This document shows positions 6,389-8,298 of a DNA stretch of 8,298 bases, in pieces. The stretch's first letter is position 1. Each line of letters begins with the position of its first letter. The notes under the pieces are model-generated. The model saw only the letters and a list, made by a program, of their open reading frames with translations, was not told the DNA's origin and searched no databases. The position numbers and the translations under genes are program-made. Origin of the DNA: JACIWB01 sp038818725. Its GTDB lineage: Archaea; Thermoplasmatota; E2; UBA202; JdFR-43. The DNA lies in the NCBI GenBank assembly GCA_038818725.1, contig JAWAYL010000045.1:1-8298 (forward strand). Reading direction: 5' to 3'.

Positions 6389-6401
6389 TCCATAATCAAT
6401 A

Positions 6402-6418
6402 AATATAAGCCTTATATT
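6402..6418. promoter_or_regulatory. Palindromic bidirectional promoter between thiC and the [2Fe-2S] gene
   Basis: A perfect inverted repeat, AATATAAG-C-CTTATATT, occupies half of the 36-base divergent gap. Each arm is TATA-like on its own strand. The right arm (6411-6418) is centred about 26 bases from the thiC ATG at 6388, ideal for a leaderless transcript. The left arm is about 20 bases from the GTG at 6425, so on that side an overlapping ATAAATAT at 6399-6406 may serve instead. The symmetry could equally be an operator for a dimeric regulator. Confidence 0.6.
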
Positions 6419-6424
6419 CCAATT

Positions 6425-6679
6425 GTGAAAATTGTCTGTAGATGCGAGGATATAACTGAAGAAGAAATAATAAGAACAATTGATGAATATGATTGCGAAA
6501 CTCTTGATGAACTTAAGCATCTTTTAAGGCTTGGAATGGGCCATTGCCAAGGTAGAACTTGCCTTATTCTTGCTGCAAGAATTCTTGCAAATAAAAAAGG
6601 AAAAAAGTTGGAGGAAATAATTCCATCATTCCGCCCTCCTGATGAGCCAGTTGAGATAGGAATTGTGGGGAAAAAATGA
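6425..6679 (+). CDS. BFD-like [2Fe-2S] protein, probable small subunit of an FAD-dependent amino-acid dehydrogenase
   Basis: An 84-residue iron-sulfur protein of the bacterioferritin-associated-ferredoxin-like fold. Four cluster cysteines are visible: CRC (Cys5, Cys7) and CQGRTC (Cys41, Cys46), in the usual setting CRCEDITEEEI and GMGHCQGRTC; Cys24 is extra. The C-terminal FRPPDEPVEIGIV is the extension seen in small subunits of multi-subunit dehydrogenases. Such domains pass electrons from a flavin subunit, as in GlpA C-termini and the gamma-type subunits of dye-linked proline dehydrogenases. It starts with GTG, with no ribosome-binding site, just after a TATA-like box, so the mRNA is probably leaderless. 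Its stop overlaps the FAD protein start by four bases, which implies coupled translation and a complex. The large alpha-type flavoprotein subunit of such complexes is not in the window. Confidence 0.85.
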   Translation: MKIVCRCEDITEEEIIRTIDEYDCETLDELKHLLRLGMGHCQGRTCLILAARILANKKGKKLEEIIPSFRPPDEPVEIGIVGKK

Positions 6680-7812
6680 AAATAGATGTTGCAATAATTG
6701 GAGCGGGAATAAATGGATGTGCAATTGCATATGAATTAGCTAAGCGTGGCAAAGATGTTGCGATTTTTGAAAAAAAATGGATTGCGAGTGGAGATACTGG
6801 AAGATGTGGGGCTGGAATAAGACAGCAGTGGGCAACTGAAGAAAATGCAATTCTTGCAAAGAAAAGTGTTGAAATATTTGAAAAGCTCAGTGAAGAATTG
6901 AACTATAATATAGGGCTAAGGCAAGGAGGGTATCTTATAGCAATACATAGCGAAGAGGAAATGAGGCAGGCAAAGAAAAATGTTGAAATGCAAAATAGGC
7001 TTGGAATTCCTTCACGCATAATATATGAAGATGAAATCAAAGAAATTGCTCCAATACTTGATCTCAATGGAATGGAAGCAATTGCTGCAACTTTCTGCCC
7101 TACAGATGGACATGCAAATCCCTTCAAAACAACTTATGCTTATGCAATGGCAGCAAAAAAGCTAGGAGCAAAAATATATAAATTTACAGAAGTAAAAGGA
7201 ATAAAAGTGAAAGATAATCAAGTGGAGGGAATACTGACAGATAAAGGAGAAATAAAAGCAAATTTTGTTGTTAACGCAGCGGGCGCCTGGAGTGGAGAAA
7301 TAGCTAAAATGGCTGGCGTGGAATTGCCAAATAAGCCTGTAAGAAAAGAGGCTTTGGTTACAGAGCCGATAAAAAGAACTTTTGATTGCATGGTTATTTC
7401 TTTCAAGCACGGAATTTATTTCAGCCAGCAGGAAGAAGGGCAAATTCTTGGCGGAATTCCGTCGCCAGAGGAAAAAACTGGCTATTATTTTGAGCCTACT
7501 TTTTCATTTTTAAAACACATGGCTTTTATGCTTGGAAAATATGCTCCACCGCTTAAGCACATTAAAATACTTAGGCAATGGACTGGATTTTATGATGTAA
7601 CCCCTGATGCTTTGCCTATTTTAGGAAAAACAAGCATTGAAGGATTCATTCAATGCAATGGGTTTAGTGGGCACGGCTTCATGATTGCTCCTATGGTGGC
7701 CAGGCTTATCGCCCAACTTATATGTGGTGAAAAAACTGATTTATCTTTAGATAATTTTAGCATTGAAAGATTTAAAGGAAAAATAATCAAAGAAAAGGCT
7801 GTTGTAGGATAA
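6676..7812 (+). CDS. FAD-dependent oxidoreductase, DAO family (proline/sarcosine dehydrogenase beta-like)
   Basis: A 378-residue flavoenzyme that probably oxidises a secondary amine or amino acid. The N-terminal dinucleotide fold shows GAGING (9-14) with Glu32 ending the second strand, followed by SGDTGRCGAGIRQQW (38-52), a block typical of the beta subunits of heterotetrameric sarcosine oxidase and dye-linked L-proline dehydrogenase. Further family marks are VVNAAGAWSGEIA (198-210) and, near the end, DALPILG (311-317) and GFSGHGFMIAP (329-339), which close the FAD site. Length is normal for a DAO catalytic subunit and it is soluble. It is translationally coupled to the [2Fe-2S] protein, so electrons likely flow FAD to cluster to an unidentified acceptor. 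Substrate cannot be read from sequence: proline, hydroxyproline, sarcosine, glycine and D-amino acids are all possible. The MetTGA overlap fixes the start at 6676. Confidence 0.88.
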   Translation: MKIDVAIIGAGINGCAIAYELAKRGKDVAIFEKKWIASGDTGRCGAGIRQQWATEENAILAKKSVEIFEKLSEELNYNIGLRQGGYLIAIHSEEEMRQAKKNVEMQNRLGIPSRIIYEDEIKEIAPILDLNGMEAIAATFCPTDGHANPFKTTYAYAMAAKKLGAKIYKFTEVKGIKVKDNQVEGILTDKGEIKANFVVNAAGAWSGEIAKMAGVELPNKPVRKEALVTEPIKRTFDCMVISFKHGIYFSQQEEGQILGGIPSPEEKTGYYFEPTFSFLKHMAFMLGKYAPPLKHIKILRQWTGFYDVTPDALPILGKTSIEGFIQCNGFSGHGFMIAPMVARLIAQLICGEKTDLSLDNFSIERFKGKIIKEKAVVG

Positions 7813-7813
7813 A

Positions 7814-7821
7814 TTTTATTA
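7814..7821 (+). promoter_or_regulatory. TATA-like / T-rich element before the flavin-reductase gene
   Basis: The 29-base gap after the FAD enzyme is almost entirely A/T. TTTTATTA is centred about 25 bases before the ATG at 7842, consistent with a leaderless internal promoter. The T-rich run through 7830 could also end part of the upstream transcript. Neither role is certain. Confidence 0.35.
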
Positions 7822-7841
7822 TTTATTTTTTGATTATATCC

Positions 7842-8298
7842 ATGTATCATTTGCTCTATCCCTTAAGAACATATCTTATTGTTAGTGGAAATAAAGAAGA
7901 AAAGAATGTTATGACTGCAGACTGGCTTATACCTATCTCTTACAAACCATTTATTTTATGTGTTTCTATTTCTCCTAAAAGATATACTCATAAGCTAATT
8001 AAAAAATATGGGGAGTTTGTAGTAGGTGTACCAACTATGGAAATGTTAAATGATGTATGGGTTGGGGGAACAAAAAGCGGACCAGAAAAGCTGAGTAAAA
8101 TGAAAATAAGTTTTATTCCTTCAAAAAAGGTTAAAACAATGAGTATAAAGGAAGCGGTTGCGAATATTGAATGCAGGGTTATTGATGAAAAAAATTATGG
8201 GGACCATACTCTTTTTATAGGGGAAGTTTTGAGCTATTCTTACAGCAAGGAAGCTTTTAAAAATAGCATGCCCAATATTGATTTTAAATTCATTGCCC
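7842..8298 (+). CDS. Flavin-reductase-like FMN-binding protein (3' end outside window)
   Basis: The first 152 residues of a protein of the flavin reductase-like / DIM6-NTAB split-barrel family; the frame is open to the window edge and has no close ORF of its own listed elsewhere. It begins MYHLLYPLRTYLIVSG, then VMTADWLIPISYKPFILCVSI (24-44), which is the FMN-phosphate and isoalloxazine binding region in this fold, then RYTHKLI (47-53), FVVGVPT (59-65) and the late ECRVID...GDHTLFIGEV block (110-129). Members bind FMN and use NAD(P)H, or serve as electron carriers. Following the FAD/[2Fe-2S] pair on the same strand it may act in electron transfer for that enzyme, but the pairing is inferred from position only. 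ATG 7842 has no ribosome-binding site; an in-frame TTG at 7830 is a weaker alternative start. Confidence 0.85.
   Translation, partial: MYHLLYPLRTYLIVSGNKEEKNVMTADWLIPISYKPFILCVSISPKRYTHKLIKKYGEFVVGVPTMEMLNDVWVGGTKSGPEKLSKMKISFIPSKKVKTMSIKEAVANIECRVIDEKNYGDHTLFIGEVLSYSYSKEAFKNSMPNIDFKFIA

Noticed and set aside
6389..6424. TPP riboswitch ahead of thiC
   Set aside because: The 36-base gap is too short and contains no thi-box sequence.
6389..6520. Longer start (6520) for thiC
   Set aside because: It would run through the promoter palindrome and into the divergent [2Fe-2S] gene, and the added residues do not resemble ThiC.
7162..7443. Minus-strand open frames inside the FAD enzyme
   Set aside because: The plus-strand frame carries clear DAO motifs throughout; the antisense products are unstructured, Phe/Tyr/Cys-rich and lack start signals.
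1..8298. CRISPR array, insertion sequence, phage or defence module
   Set aside because: I saw no spaced direct repeats, transposase or integrase, terminal inverted repeats, or effector-type genes; all genes look like chromosomal housekeeping or metabolism.

Overview
This window looks like part of an AT-rich archaeal chromosome. The evidence is the tail of a 20S proteasome alpha subunit, tRNA genes without encoded CCA, an elongator tRNA-Met with a small intron at position 37/38, TATA-like boxes about 25 bases upstream of RNA and leaderless protein starts, almost no Shine-Dalgarno sequences, and ATA/AGA/AAA-rich codon use. The gene set and the Trx-CcdA-zinc-finger fusion suggest a euryarchaeal lineage, perhaps Thermoplasmata-like. 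That placement is an inference.

Left part (1-2819): the 3' end of psmA (+) converges on a small four-helix membrane protein of unknown function (-). Upstream of that, on the same strand, is a copper-exporting P1B ATPase (copA). The copA ATG lies only five bases after the 3' end of a tRNA-Val(UAC) gene, so the copA mRNA is probably released by tRNA 3' processing. A 74-bp gap with two TATA-like boxes separates tRNA-Val from a divergent, intron-containing elongator tRNA-Met (+).

Middle part (2987-6388): between tRNA-Met and the next gene is a strongly base-paired element (3009-3075, 20 pairs in three stacked stems) that no recognised gene explains. It is followed by a two-gene minus-strand operon, thiC then a large membrane redox protein, joined by an ATGA overlap. 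The redox protein has a signal peptide, three thioredoxin-like domains outside (only the third with a CxxC), a CcdA/DsbD-type membrane domain and a C-terminal eight-ligand RING-like zinc module predicted to be in the cytoplasm. This fusion is the most unusual protein in the window.

Right part (6389-8298): thiC is divergent from a second operon across a 36-bp gap containing a perfect 8+1+8 inverted repeat made of two opposed TATA-like boxes. The plus-strand operon encodes a BFD-like [2Fe-2S] protein and, with another ATGA overlap, a DAO-family FAD oxidoreductase. Together they resemble subunits of dye-linked amino-acid (proline/sarcosine-type) dehydrogenases. A flavin-reductase-like FMN-binding protein follows after 29 bases and runs off the window.

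No CRISPR array, insertion sequence, phage gene or obvious defence system is visible. The novelty candidates are the structured element at 3009-3075, the Trx3-CcdA-zinc finger fusion, the altered copper-site motif in CopA, and the tRNA-coupled expression of copA.
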